Shown here one piece after another: positions 22,040-32,474 of a stretch of 64,000 nt of DNA. The stretch is from positions 682,001 to 746,000 of the forward strand of contig JAACJK010000219.1 in assembly GCA_013368325.1 (NCBI GenBank), read 5' to 3'. How positions within the stretch are numbered: the stretch's first letter is position 1; each line of letters starts with the position of its first letter. Below the pieces are notes generated by a model that worked only from the letters and a program-made list of their open reading frames with translations, was not told where the DNA came from and made no database searches. The stretch comes from Ephemerocybe angulata. Lineage: Eukaryota; Basidiomycota; Agaricomycetes; Agaricales; Psathyrellaceae. A program made the translations under genes and the position numbers.

Positions 22040-23707
22040 TCATACAACGTACACATTCTCCGTTTCATAATCGTATTCCTCGAGCTTGCGGAAGTATTCA
22101 AGCCGAGCCTGGCGTTCACGTTCCCACTGGGCATTCATATCAGCCCCAGAAACACGGCATGAGTCTGATGGACGCACCTCTTCCATGTCTGGATCGACAA
22201 CTTCATGGGCTTTATTCGACGTCGTTGCGGCCTTCTTCTTGCCCTTAACTTTACTGCTCGTGCTCTTCGTACCCTTGGCTCCGGTCCCTTTCGTCTTCTT
22301 CCCTGGCGCAGCAGCACCGCCGTCTCGCTTCGTCGCACGACCTTTACGTGTCGTCGTCTCCGCCGTCTTGCTACTCTCCCCCACCTTCTGATGCATCTCC
22401 TGCTGCCTCGCACTAGTTCGGCTTCGCAACTGTCTCCGGGGTGGCTCCGAACGCTCCTCCCCCTCTCCCTCGTTGTCAACTTCTGACGCTAGTTTCGCCT
22501 GTTTCTTGCCAGGAACCTTCTGCGACGGGCTGGCTTCCAATCTGCTCTCCTCCTCCTCGTACACGCCATCGTCCTCTTCTCGGGCAGAAGCTGCCTTTCG
22601 CTTCGCCGACGACGGCATCCGGCGTTTCGACGGTGACGGGCTACCGCTCGACGACGGCGCAGGGCTGGACAGCTCCTCATCCACATGTGTCGCGGCATAG
22701 GAGTACCGCGTCCGATCCACCGTCTTATGCGGTGTCGGCGGCTGGAAATGCACCCCGTCCTCCTCCTCGTACACCCGCTGTTCCTCGCCCTCATTTATAA
22801 TTGCCTCCACGACATACTTGTGCTTCAGCCGGCGCACAGGGCGGGGCGACGACGTATCGGCAACGAGGATCTGGCCGGCGGCTTCTTCATCATCGTCCTC
22901 ATCAGCCTCGTGGCCGTCGACGATCTCTTCCTCGTCTTCCCCATCCCCTCGCTCGGCCTCGAGCTTCTTCTCGAGCGCAAAGAAGCCAAAGGGATCTGAG
23001 GCCCGCGGTGTCGGGAGCGGCCTCGCCGGGCGGTCCGCCTCACTTACGACATAGTCGAACTCGTTCCAGGCGTCGTACGGCCGCGCCTCGTCCGACGATT
23101 CGTGGTGCGTGAACAGCCGTCTGCTCAGGTTGGGCAGCGGCGGCGAGGGTGGGAGTGCAGGGAGGTCAGACGGTTCCTCGTTATTTTCCCCTTCGCGGTG
23201 GGCAGCGGCCGACGACATGGACGGCGGGGACGATGGAGGGAGCGAGGAGGGGTACCCCGGCCCCGCAGTACGTCTCGTGGTAGACGCGGACACCCGCTGT
23301 GGACGTTCGGTAGACGCTAAGAGGTTGAGCGGGGAGGCGGCTGTGCCCTGGGTGGGCTGTGCTAGGAGCATCTCCAGGCCAGGCTGCGGGTACCCTCTGT
23401 TGGCTGACTCTGGTGCTGGGAGGAATCGTGCGGTGATATCCTGCAGTGGCAATTTCTCGGTCGTGGTTTTGGTACCCTTCGATGGTGGCTTCTCCTTTCC
23501 CTTGCCCTTGGTGGTCAGCGCGGTCGCCGATGGCCCCGACGCACCGAGGGGGCCTCCCCTCGACCCCGTCCTGGTGGAGGCCCGGGTCACCCGCCCGGCG
23601 TTCTCCTTCTCCTGGTCGACTGCATTCTCCTTCTTGGTCCCGCGCGAGTTGCGCTGGGCGTTCGCTGCGTCCCACTGGCTGCGGGATACATTGCGTGTGC
23701 GGGGCAT
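22040..23707 (-). CDS. Nuclear low-complexity protein with KEN boxes and FGF motif (candidate sororin-like)
   Basis: Single exon of 555 aa starting at ATG 23707. An in-frame upstream ATG at 23866 would add a hydrophobic, less likely lead. Two KEN boxes, the APC/C degron, lie at residues 26-28 and 34-36. LPLQDITARFL follows, then DPFGFFALEKKLEAE (about 238-252), acidic tracts and RYSYAATHVDEELSS. Alternating basic regions include many SPSP and K/R clusters. The final block, MNAQWERERQARLEYFRKL ending TENVYVV (about 524-555), is highly charged. A KEN box, a central FGF motif and a short C-terminal domain containing MNA in this order are the hallmarks of sororin (CDCA5), which protects cohesin from WAPL through PDS5. 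I infer this as a candidate only, since most of the protein is low complexity. A generic cell-cycle-regulated nuclear protein is the fallback. Confidence 0.6.
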   Translation of the reverse strand: MPRTRNVSRSQWDAANAQRNSRGTKKENAVDQEKENAGRVTRASTRTGSRGGPLGASGPSATALTTKGKGKEKPPSKGTKTTTEKLPLQDITARFLPAPESANRGYPQPGLEMLLAQPTQGTAASPLNLLASTERPQRVSASTTRRTAGPGYPSSLPPSSPPSMSSAAAHREGENNEEPSDLPALPPSPPLPNLSRRLFTHHESSDEARPYDAWNEFDYVVSEADRPARPLPTPRASDPFGFFALEKKLEAERGDGEDEEEIVDGHEADEDDDEEAAGQILVADTSSPRPVRRLKHKYVVEAIINEGEEQRVYEEEDGVHFQPPTPHKTVDRTRYSYAATHVDEELSSPAPSSSGSPSPSKRRMPSSAKRKAASAREEDDGVYEEEESRLEASPSQKVPGKKQAKLASEVDNEGEGEERSEPPRRQLRSRTSARQQEMHQKVGESSKTAETTTRKGRATKRDGGAAAPGKKTKGTGAKGTKSTSSKVKGKKKAATTSNKAHEVVDPDMEEVRPSDSCRVSGADMNAQWERERQARLEYFRKLEEYDYETENVYVV

Positions 23708-24400
23708 GGTTGGTTGAAGTTCAACTTCGTTCTTCGATACTAGTGGTGGTGGTAAATCCCAACTGAGATGTGGTGTGGATGTAAAACAGAGATGATGGTG
23801 GTAGAAGACAGAGAGCTTGAGCGAGTATCGATAGGAGTTTGTTGATAGAGTGTAGTTGGAGAACAAGACGGCTAGGCTCCGGTGTACTAAAGTGGAGCCG
23901 AGCGGGGTTCGAAACCGTGTTCAACCAAGGACGCGCCAGGGCACGTGGTCGAGATGCGTGATTTACGCACGCGACCCGATTGGCTCGGACGTGCGCGCCT
24001 TGTCCCGCCCTTCCATGGGCGAACTCGTCTTGTGAGTCTGAACAAGAGATTAGGCGCCCAGAAGATACTGACGTATGGATGGAATTTCATCCCCTTTGTC
24101 CTCTTGCACGTTTCCGATGACCAGCATGCATCCGCGTGCCGTGCAATTAGAAGCCGGCGACCAAAGGGTCCTTTGTTTCAATATGCTTGGGATGCGCTAT
24201 GCGTCTCTGCAATGTGCTGGGGCTTGTATTCCTTTCTATCCTAGAGGCGGAAATTTCCCGAGTGGCTAAGGTCGCGCAAAGGTCCTTTATACCTTTCCAA
24301 TGAGCCCCTTCGAGTAACTCTTCCCCTCGGAGCATAAAACATGGTTCGACATACTTTTGCATCTCAAGATACTCCTTCTGCATCCCCCAAGTCTACCACC
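23708..24400. other. Divergent intergenic region
   Basis: Upstream region of the KEN-box gene (-) and the first BTB gene (+). A CATAAAA element near 24332 precedes the chosen BTB start by about 70 bp. No gene is seen. Confidence 0.4.
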
Positions 24401-25835
24401 ATGCCTCGAGACTCGCACAAGCAGTCTACCCCTTTGAACTACGACCCGGATTTCCTCCCAGACTCTATCGTCTTTGCAACGGTACGTCTTCCGTCCGCCT
24501 CATTCCTTTCACGTTGATCTCACCCAATGTTTGCGAACAACAGAAAGACCGGGTATACTTCAGCGTTCCCAGAAACCCTTTCGTAGCCCTAGAGTACTCG
24601 ACAGGGGGATTCGCCTACTCACACCGGCTCCATGACATCGAGCCTGGCGAAGAGCAGAATATCATCAAGTTGCCCGAAGTGAAGTCCGACCTATTCAGAT
24701 TCTTCTGCAAGGTCCTCTGCCCAAGGTGCGTACTCTTTCCTAGTCCTCCCTCCCCAAGTATTTACTAACTAAACAACTGCCTCTCCCCCACAGAGATCCC
24801 TCATCCACCCTCGAGCTCTCCCAACAGCAATGGCTCTCCCTTCTCCAGCTCGCAAACGCCTGGTCCTTCCACTTCGTCCGCCGCGCCGCCATCGCAGCCC
24901 TCACCCCCACCCTCACCCCGCTCGAACTCATCGACCTCGGCAAAAAGCGCAACGTCTCCGCCTGGCTCCTCTCCGGCTACCGCGCCCTCGTCACGCGCCC
25001 CGAAACCCTCAGCATTGCCGACTCCGACGCCCTGGGCCACAGCAACGCCCTCCTCCTCTTCAGCATCCGCGAAAGCTACTTGCTCGCATGCGCCGCGGGA
25101 CGGAAGGAGCTGTACTGCCCGGACGAGCAGATCACCGCTGCGTTTCAGTACGACTTGGAGCGTGTGCGCGTGGCGGAGAAGGTATATACCCCCACGTTGG
25201 ATAGGAGGATGAGGGAGGAGGAAAAGTTGAGGGACCTGCAGGCTGCTGTTGCGGGGGAGTCGAAGGGGGTGGAGGAGTTCATTAGGAAGCCTGATAGGGA
25301 CACAGATGAGGCTTCTCAAAGGTTTGCTATTCGCAAACCTGTTAGGATCCCCTCACGCACTTCGTCTGTCACGGCCGTTTCGACGACGCACGCGGCACCG
25401 CCAATGCCCCGACTTCCCGTGCCTGAGAGTCGTCGGGAGGACTCGTCGTCTTCCCCAGAGCAGTTTGCTGGTTCGTCCTCGAACGAATCTGATCACTGTC
25501 CAATGGAGCCATCCTCTTCCCCGGAGCAGTCCTTTGTCTCTCCATCTGGAGTCGATGACCTCGAACCCGAAACAACCACCCAACCTATCGCTTCCCAATC
25601 CAACGATTCTGAAACTGTTTTGCCTACGGACCTCCACCAGAACGAGTCTACGTTGCTTCCCCTTTCAATTTCGACTCTCGGTCGGGGAGTCGACTCGTAT
25701 CCTCCATCGCCTGCATTCCCTGCACACACAATGCTTGTGATCAATGGACCAATTTCGTACCCCCTGCTGGGGATGCTTATCCCTTTCGCATTTTTGTTCT
25801 TCTTTCCTGTTTTCTTCAGTGCTTTACTTTCATAA
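24401..25835 (+). CDS. BTB/POZ protein with C-terminal membrane anchor
   Basis: BTB proteins are typically CUL3 ubiquitin-ligase adaptors. Exons 24401-24481, 24544-24725 and 24794-25835 join to 434 aa, with the cluster's standard intron phases (0, then 2). The N-terminus PLNYDPDFLPDSIVFAT and core KDRVYFSVPRNPFVALEYS, ending FFCKVLCPR, are the BTB half. LELSQQQWLSLLQLANAWSF to SAWLLSGYRALVTRP is the following helical (BACK-like) region. A Ser/Pro/Glu-rich linker (about residues 250-405) contains two SSSPEQ motifs. The last 25 residues, LLGMLIPFAFLFFFPVFFSA and LLS, form a hydrophobic helix with nothing after it, so the protein looks tail-anchored with BTB facing the cytosol. That is unusual for the family. 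An in-frame ATG at 24341 would extend the N-terminus. I prefer 24401 because of the TATA-like spacing. Confidence 0.85.
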
Positions 25836-26230
25836 CTCACCTACACACAGTCTGTCGTCACTTCCTATATTTTTAGTGTTCCAGCGCTCGTCCCCTCATC
25901 ATTTTCCGGCTACTTTTTGACGAACCTATACTTCCAGCATCCGACTTCTTTGAACTCTCTATCCATGCCTACTCACGACCAAGTTGTTCCTTCAAAACTA
26001 TGTAGCTTCCTTTCTCTGACGTCCTCTATCTTCCACTATTTGTATTTCTAGCAATTCTTAGCGTGGAATCGAAGCGGACCCTGCACGCGGGCCTATTACA
26101 TTACTTGATCTGACGGGCGTTTAACGTCGAGTCGTCGACTATCAGCCTCGAGGCTCAAGCCGTCCCCAAGAACTATGTAGACAGCGGCAGAGCCCTGAAT
26201 ACCCCACACTTCTTCTCTCATTCCCCTCTC
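25836..26230. other. Intergenic, BTB promoter
   Basis: 3' flank of the anchored BTB gene and promoter of the next BTB gene. It holds the palindrome at 26144-26155. Confidence 0.45.
26144..26155. promoter_or_regulatory. Palindrome AGCCTCGAGGCT upstream of BTB gene
   Basis: A 12-bp perfect palindrome 76 bp upstream of the ATG at 26231. Its core GCCTCGAGGC is shared with 14-bp palindromes at similar distances before the BTB genes at 30182 (-) and 42593 (+). It may be a regulator site common to these paralogues. Confidence 0.45.
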
Positions 26231-27732
26231 ATGACCACTGCAGCCTGCGACATGGCCCGAACGATATCCCCTCCCCGATACATCATCGACGAAGAGTACT
26301 ACTGGAACCTCATCAAGTTCTCGGTACGTCGCTATTTTCTCTGTACCATCCTCGTTGCGGTCCCTATACTAATCTGGGAGCTTGGCGTCGGCGCAGGTTG
26401 GAGACCATGTCTTCCGTGTACCCAAGCACCGGTTCTTGACTGACTCTGAGATTTTTGCTACCACGTACGGCCTCGATCGCGCCCAAGTCTCTGGGAGCGA
26501 AGACGAGTTCACTGCGGAAGACCCGATGCTCGACGCTGTGAGCCTCGACGTCGAACCTCACGAGTTTCGTATATTCCTGAAGACGCTTTACCCCAAGTAA
26601 GCTTCCCGACTCATCTTTCACACAGTTCTGCCAGCTATCTCAGCCACTAATGATGGTATCCTTGGGTAGGCAACTCCAGGGCGAATTGACGTTAACGCCC
26701 GAAGAGTGGCTCGCAGTGCTCAAGCTTTCGACGAAGTGGCTCTTCAACGACTTCCGGAAGATGGCAATAGAGAAGCTATCGCCTCTCGCTGAAATGGACC
26801 CTATCGAGAAGGTCCGCATCGGGAAGGAGTTCTGCGTCGAGGCTTGGCTCTTGTCGGGGTACTGCGAGCTCGTCAACCGGGACGAATCCATTACCGTCGG
26901 TGACGCTGGGAAGCTCGGGTGGCAGAGCGCTATCAGACTTTGTGGGCTGCGAGAGGATTGGAAGATACCTGGCCGTCGCGATCCTATAGCAAAGGCAATT
27001 CCTGCGAACCTCGACAGCGAGATTGAAATCGCCTTTCGAGATAAATTCGAAGCCATTCGCGAGGCACAGTCCCTCTATATGACAGTCGAAGACAGGACAG
27101 ATGCTGAACGAAAGCGCCAGGCAGAGGAGAAGGAGGCTAAGGATGTTGCTGAGCGTAAGGAGCAGGAGGAGAGGATGCTTGCACAACACGAGGCCGAGCG
27201 ACGCCGGATCGAGTTGGCTGCCGAAGAAGAGCGCAAGAGAGTCGACGAACTTGCGAAGGAGCTGGAAGAACGACGCCAACTACTTCAGTCCTTAAAGTCC
27301 GACGTCAAGCCTGCCCCTGAGATTCTACTGTTTGCAGCCCCAATGGCACCGATAGGATTCGAGACGGACTCCGAGGATAAGAGCCCGAAGTCAGCTGTTC
27401 CAGAATCAGTGAGTACATACATGTGCGCCTTTGACCCAGCCACTGACAAACCGGCAAACCTTTCACAGCTCCCCTTGATCGAGGATGAAATCCCTAAAAT
27501 CTCCCATTCAGAGAAGAAGAAGAAAAAGAAGGTGAAGAAAAGGTCCCGCTCCGGGGAAGACGCTGTGGCTATTCCCCCGGTGGAGATGGTCCCGACTGAG
27601 CCAGCAATTGAAGAGGTGAATGTTGAAGCTGAAGGGTTGAAAGTTGATGAAATGAAGGCCGTAGCAGTGACTTCTGATTCAGAAGTAGAGGCTGGAGATC
27701 TGGTGGCAATTGAAGCTGGTACAGTCTTGTAG
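26231..27732 (+). CDS. BTB/POZ protein with coiled coil and basic nuclear-type tract
   Basis: Exons 26231-26323, 26397-26596, 26670-27408 and 27469-27732 join to 431 aa. The first exon ends IIDEEYYWNLIKFS, the cluster's standard N-terminal strand. Exon 2 holds HVFRVPKHRFLTDSEIFATT and ends at FLKTLYPK. Exon 3 begins with the helical region, TPEEWLAVLKLSTKWLFNDF to AWLLSGYCELVNR. A charged coiled coil follows at about 245-320 (EERKRVDELAKELEERRQLL). The tail has KKKKKKVKKRSR, a likely nuclear-localisation signal, and then an acidic end. The last intron is exactly 60 nt and stop-free, so retention would insert 20 residues (VSTYMCAFDPATDKP...). It is the closest in layout to the BTB gene at 44211, but that one has an FG-type tail instead of the basic tract. 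Confidence 0.85.
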
Positions 27733-27808
27733 AGTGACGGCGTGCGCACCTACTTGGCTGCCACGGCTTACAATCCCAACTGGATCGAGCACGATTGTAA
27801 GGAGAGGC

Positions 27809-28135
27809 CTACCTTAGGAAGTCTGATTCCACTCTTGATCTTATCGTTTCAAGCCATTTACGACTCCAATCTGGGGTGTTTGAGAGAGGATTGGATGGTG
27901 CTGAGGGAATGGGTTTTGAGTTTGGGAATGGAGGAAAGGTGAGGCTGCTGCGTCGGCCTTGCGGAGGGCCGGTAGCGTACGCTGGTAAAGGGTCACCATC
28001 TGCCTTTGAGAAAGTCGAATATGGGGCAGATCCGGCTGGTCTGGTGAGTTTCTGAGCGCCAGAAATTCGCCGTGGGGCAGTATGATGGAGGATCCTGAAC
28101 CCTGTTTGGCTGGAAGAGAGGGTCGATTTCAGCAT
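27809..28135 (-). pseudogene. Fragment of PPR-like gene (N-terminal presequence part)
   Basis: Read on the minus strand from 28135, MLKSTLSSSQTGFRILHHTA and RRISGAQKL match the N-terminus of the PPR-like gene at 37358 almost residue for residue up to SAPSNPLSNTP. The frame then runs on without the PPR region. The DNA just upstream (CACACAGAGCAAGCTTCAACCGATGCTG read on the minus strand in two parts) also matches the other two copies. It is a third, truncated and inverted copy of that gene's 5' end. Confidence 0.75.
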
Positions 28136-28600
28136 CGGTTGAAGCTTGCTCTGTGTGTATCTGTGGGTTGGAGTTGAGTGGGTGGTTTACTTAAATATGT
28201 GTGCGTTATTGTTGTAATGTATGGGGGGTCTGTCTTCCCAAAGGATGGGGCTTTATAATAGGTGTGAGCCTGAGGGAATGAGGTGGGAGACAGAGGGAAT
28301 GAGGTGGGAGACAGACCGAAGCAGGTTTCAATTTGTTCGAATGCGACGGTGATTTGATGGGCACATACATAGATAAGATAAGATCTAGGCAGACGACTGG
28401 ATTGAAGTACAAGTTGAAGTCCAGCTGCAAGCTAGAATCTGGCGGATAAGAATGCGGCTGGACGCAGCCCTTCGATAATTAATGGTTTAGAACACTGAGG
28501 TACATGTGAATACATGACATCGACCTGGGCAACATTAACGATAGCGTATTATAGTGGCAAAATATACACTTCGCAAATATTCGAAGGAACACGCGATACT
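28136..28600. other. Intergenic
   Basis: 3' flank of the minus-strand BTB gene. It contains a short tandem duplication of GAGGGAATGAGGTGGGAGACA near 28270-28313, split here as GAGGGAATGAGG plus TGGGAGACA. No gene is seen. Confidence 0.4.
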
Positions 28601-30182
28601 CTAATCGCGCTTCTTTGAGCGCTTCTTAACCACGGGAATATTCTCGCAATCGCAGGGTTCAGGAATTCGTGGGATGACTTGAACTTTTTTCATTGGGCGA
28701 GGAGGCCCCCGAATTCTGCCTTGCAAACGTAGTTTTTGGCGTCGATCCTCCACCTCTTTTGCAAGCTCTTCGACTATCATCCTCTCTGCCGCCTCCTCTT
28801 CTGCCAAACGGTTATATTCGGCTTCTCGCTGAGCGGCCTCCTCCCTCTCCCTCTCTGCCTCCTCCCTCTCCCTCCATGCCTCCTCCTCACGTGCCTTCCG
28901 CAGTGCGTACTCCTCCCTCTCCCTCTCCCTCCATGCCTCCTCCTCACGTGCCTTCCGCAGTGCGTACTCCTCCCTCTCCCTCTCCCTCCATGCCTCCTCC
29001 TCACATGCCTTCCGCAGTGCGTCCTCCTCCCTCTCCTGGGATGTCCGATACAGCTGCCGCTCCGAGTTAAAGGTTGCTGGCCCAGCTAGCATTCCCCAAG
29101 AAGAAACGGGAGATCCAGTCCGGGTCGAGATGGGGGAAGCTGAGGGGGACCCAACTCCAGGTGTGTCGTAATTGCCTTGCAAACATAGTTTCCGGCGTCG
29201 GTCCTCCACCTCTTTGGCAAGCTCTTCGACTTTCCTCCTCTCTTCTGCTTCCTCCGCTGCCAAACGGTCATTTTCGGCTTTGCGTTGAGCGGCCTCCTCC
29301 CTCTTTGCCTCCTCAAGTGCCTTCTGCAGTGCGTACTCCTCCTTCTCCTGCCGTGTCCGATACTGCTGTTTCAGTTCCCCGATCACCTCAAATTCCGTGG
29401 TGAAGGTGTCCTGGATGAAGGCGTCAAGCGACAGCTTAGTAGAACAAGTGCATGCGGTATGGGCCTTCCACATCTCTCGGACAGCCCACAGCTCGTTAAC
29501 CGGCTCCCAGCCAATCAACTGCCCCTCCTCGTTCGAGATTACAGCTTTCCTAGTCACAAGCTCTTCGTACCCGGACAAGAGCCACGACTCGACAGCGTAC
29601 TCTCTCCCAAGCCTAATCCTTTCGCTCGGCTTCATCTCCGACAGGGGAGAGAGCCTCTCAATCGCCAACTTGCGGATCGAGATGAACCGCCACTTGCTCG
29701 ACAACTTCAGCACCGCCAGCCATTCGTCCGTCGACAACGTCAGTTCTTGGTGAGAGGCCTTATCAGTCCTATGAACAAGAATTGTCAGCTCATCCGCAGA
29801 CATGCTACTTCAAGAAGATAGACTGACTTTGGGTAGAGAACCTTCAACAGGGCTCGGAAATCTGCAGCGGCAACCTCGAGCTTCTTAACAGCATCCGGGG
29901 GAGAGTCCTCGACTCCGGCGTACTCCTCCTCAGACCCCTGGTCCTGGTCGAGCCCGTACTCGCTAGCAAAGGTCTCCGAGCCATTCACGAAACGATACTT
30001 CGGAAGTCGGTAGAGGACATCATCAACCTGCAAGGTAGAATAGGGGTCCTTTAAGCAACCGAAGCTCAAATCAAAGTGCAACAACATACCGAGAATGTGA
30101 CAAAGTCCCAATAATACTCTTCATCGACCGCGGATGGGGGCGAAAGCGCAGTTTGGGTCATATCGTCAGATGTGGTGGTCAT
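28601..30182 (-). CDS. BTB/POZ protein with tandem charged coiled-coil repeats (copy A)
   Basis: Minus-strand exons 30182-30090, 30027-29828 and 29768-28601 join to 486 aa. BTB core: YYWDFVTFS, VDDVLYRLPKYRFVNGSETF and ALLKVLYPK. Helical region: TDEWLAVLKLSSKWRFISIR to ESWLLSGYEELVTRK. After residue 245 comes a long charged coiled coil. It contains a 19-residue unit around EREREEYALRKAREEEAWR repeated three times, encoded by 57-bp direct repeats. The C-terminus is basic (VVKKRSKKRD). It is over 85 percent alike by eye in its first 200 residues to the plus-strand gene at 42593, and the two promoters match down to TATA and palindrome. So it is one arm of an inverted duplication. Unlike copy A' it lacks the proline/FGGMWG tail. 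It is a likely CUL3 adaptor or scaffold. The target is unknown. Confidence 0.85.
28861..29031. repeat. Three 57-bp in-frame tandem repeats in BTB gene
   Basis: Units start at TGCGTACTCC (28904), TGCGTACTCC (28961) and TGCGTCCTCC (29018), spacing 57 bp, equal to 19 codons. The units differ by very few bases, so expansion is recent. The encoded peptide is Glu/Arg-rich coiled coil. Confidence 0.85.
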
Positions 30183-30220
30183 GAGGGAAGCTGCACAGTC
30201 GCCCGAATCTGGGGTCTCAG

Positions 30221-30268
30221 CTTATATACCGCTATCGGGGAGAAGGTACACAAACGGCCTCGAGGCCG
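30221..30268 (-). promoter_or_regulatory. Palindrome and TATA box of BTB copy A
   Basis: On the minus strand, the 14-bp palindrome CGGCCTCGAGGCCG (30255-30268) lies about 27 bp upstream of TATATAAG (30221-30228), itself about 40 bp from the ATG at 30182. The half-sites CGG..C8..CCG resemble binding sites of Zn2Cys6 regulators. The same arrangement precedes copy A' at 42507-42554. Confidence 0.6.
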
Positions 30269-30443
30269 GTCAGATCTCCAAATGCAGTCAAAAGGAATGA
30301 CCCTCATTGGGAGAGAACCAGATGTCAAGAGCCAGAGCATGATTTGAAGGGAAAGTGGGCAAAAATCCCACTGAGGAACATTGCCAATGTATAAAGTGCC
30401 GAACACAAGTAGTAAGAAAAGGAAAGGATATCATATAGAAGCG

Positions 30444-31777
30444 TTAACGCGATCCAAAGGAAAATGGGGCATTGGAGGCCGGAACCTGAGGAGCGCTGGC
30501 AGGGGCGCCTCCGAAGGGCGACGTCGCACCAGCGCTGAACGCGTTCTGAGTAGCAAACCCCAAGAAACCTTGCCCTGGCGTGTTCTGCTTCAGAGCAGCA
30601 AACGGCGAGTTGTTGGGAGGGAAAACCGGAGCAGAAGTGACAGGCTGAGGGGCGGAAGGGGCAGCGGAGGGGAAAGGCGAGTTGGATGGAAGTTTATCTG
30701 GCGTCGGACCCGATCCAGCTTGACTCTTGACGGTGCCAGGAACGGGCAAAACTTTTGCTGGAGTGGCGGGCTTTGTCGCACCGGGGACACCAGCTTCAAG
30801 CGCTTTCAACGCCTCCCTCTCCTTCGCCAACTCCTCATTCTCCTTCTTCTGCCGCTTCTCCTTCTCCGCAAGCTCAGCTCGTAGCCGCTCGCACTCCTTT
30901 TCGCGTTTCTCCGCCTCCTCCGCCCGCACTTTCTTGAGCCTCACTTTCTCCGCCGCCCCCCGGTCCTTCGGCATCATGCAGTACTGCTCAACGAGGTAGA
31001 TGCTGTCGAACTCGGACTGAAACACGGTGATAATCTGCTCGTCGAGTGCCGCTGGCAATCCGTGCTTCGAGTATTTCGAGCGCAAGTAGGATTCACGGAT
31101 GGAGATGAGGGATATCGCGGTCTGCAATCCAAGCGCTTGGGCCTCTTCAAGGGAGATGGAGCTGCCTCGCGTAACGAGTTCGCTGTATCCGGATTTGAGC
31201 CACGCAGATATGTTCAGCTCTTTTCCGAGGGTAATCTTGTCGAAGGGCGAGAGCTTGGGTTCTGTTAGGTTCATCATGTCGATGGCTTTCTGGCGGATGT
31301 CGTTGAAGTTCCAGAGGATGGAAAGCCGCAGGACCCGGATCCATTGCTGCTGTGTGAGGCTCTGGTTGGTTTCACGCCTTTCCCTGGGTGTGAAGGTGTT
31401 AGACCCTGCTCTCGAAGCGGCTGCCAAATAGATTAACATACATTGGGCAGAGGACTCTGCAAAAGGGTTGGAAGGCTTCGGAATCGTACTCAAGCTTTAT
31501 AGGAAACGACATGGGATTCGACAAGTTTACTTGGATGTGCTCAGTTTGGCGGTCATCGACAATTTGATACTTCTTGGCGAATGTGGATGATCCCGAAAGG
31601 AATGGGCGTTTGGGGACAGCGAAGAGCACATTGTCGCCCTACTCAGACGGATTAGTGGATGGATCAAAGGAGAAGGAAAGGGAGGGTATGACTCACAGTC
31701 AAGAAAGTAACTGTGTCAGGGTAGAACTCCGTGTCGTACTTGAGAGGAGCCGGTGGGGGCACATCCGATGGAGGCAT
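30444..31777 (-). CDS. BTB/POZ protein with coiled coil and FG-nucleoporin-like tail (copy B)
   Basis: Minus-strand exons 31777-31697, 31638-31442 and 31383-30444 join to 405 aa with standard BTB phases. Landmarks: KYDTEFYPDTVTFLT, GDNVLFAVPKRPFLSGSSTF, FCRVLCPM, then helical SLTQQQWIRVLRLSILWNFN and SAWLKSGYSELVTRG. A charged coiled coil is ECERLRAELAEKEKRQKKEN (about 245-285). The last 100 residues are Pro/Ser/Ala/Asn-rich with APVFPPNNSPFAALK, GFLGFATQNAF, TSPFGGAP and a terminal APFSFGSR. These FG-type spacings resemble nucleoporin FG repeats. Its inverted-duplicate partner is the gene at 40992. I infer localisation at or near nuclear pores, or simply a disordered interaction tail. Confidence 0.85.
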
Positions 31778-32474
31778 TTGGCGAGTCGGGTGCAAGCGGG
31801 AAGTCGAGTGGATAGTTGGGGGGCGAGCTCTCTCGGGGTTGCATTTATACCTCATTCCAATGCCACAGGGCAATGCGAAACAAAGAGTGGTCCGACACAA
31901 CCAGGGGGTCCATTAGGATGGGTTCGGTGGCATATCTTCAACCCGACGCCGTTGCTCGTTGCGGTGACTCATCAGTGTCCTGGTTATCCCATGTACCTTT
32001 GTTGAGGCTAAGAGAATCGAGTAAAGGCGCGTCAGAGGCCAAGGGTAGCTGGCGAACGTGGAATTGCCAGTCCATTTATTGTCCATTTAAGCGCCCGTGC
32101 AGGTTTATCGATTTTCTTACATACATACAAGAGCATATGACGCTGTGTAAAATGAAGAAAGAGCAAGCCAAAGTCGCAGGCGTCCAAAACGCAATTGCGT
32201 CTGGGGACTTCAAGGGAGGGTACGACTAGCCGTTCATTTGTGCTTTACATTAAACTAACATAAGGTATAATAGGATATCCGCAATAATGGCTCCAGCTGA
32301 TGAAGCCACGGCGGCTACAGTTGCGAAGACGCCGCAGAAATCTGGCAAGTCCAAGAAGTCGAAGCGATAATACTCGCCTACATTGTCTGGGACCAACGAT
32401 GTATGTACTTACTAACCACTGGGATATACTACACACATGCGCTATCCTGATGCTCGAACCTGAAACCGAGCCAG
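31778..32474. other. Intergenic, promoter of BTB copy B
   Basis: Upstream of copy B (-). A TATA-like GTATAAATG (minus strand, near 31845) fits its start. The CGGGCGCTTAAAT element at 32085-32097 marks the end of sequence shared with the promoter of copy B'. Open frames on the plus strand here (for example 31574-32230) look like antisense and promoter artefacts. Confidence 0.45.
32085..32097 (-). promoter_or_regulatory. Shared promoter element CGGGCGCTTAAAT, copy B
   Basis: Identical 13-mer found upstream of copy B' (40606-40618) and in an orphan copy at 45921-45933. Here it lies about 310 bp upstream of the copy B start; at B' about 375 bp upstream. It may be regulatory, or just a conserved marker of duplicated promoter DNA. 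Confidence 0.4.

Larger units (their letters stand above)
28601..32110 (-). repeat. Inverted segmental duplication, left arm
   Basis: Contains BTB copies B and A in minus orientation. The 261-bp spacer between them matches the 256-bp spacer between B' and A' in the right arm, including palindrome and TATA. Confidence 0.8.

Noticed and set aside
23887..24000. Possible tRNA around GGGGTTCGAAACC
   Set aside because: The flanking bases do not form a T-stem, and no D-arm or anticodon arm is found upstream.
28693..29403. Long plus-strand frames with Leu/Pro/Ser-Met repeats
   Set aside because: They are antisense shadows of the coiled-coil repeats in the minus-strand BTB gene.
31574..32229. Plus-strand frames opposite BTB copy B and its promoter
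   Set aside because: The minus strand carries a well-supported BTB gene and TATA element there.
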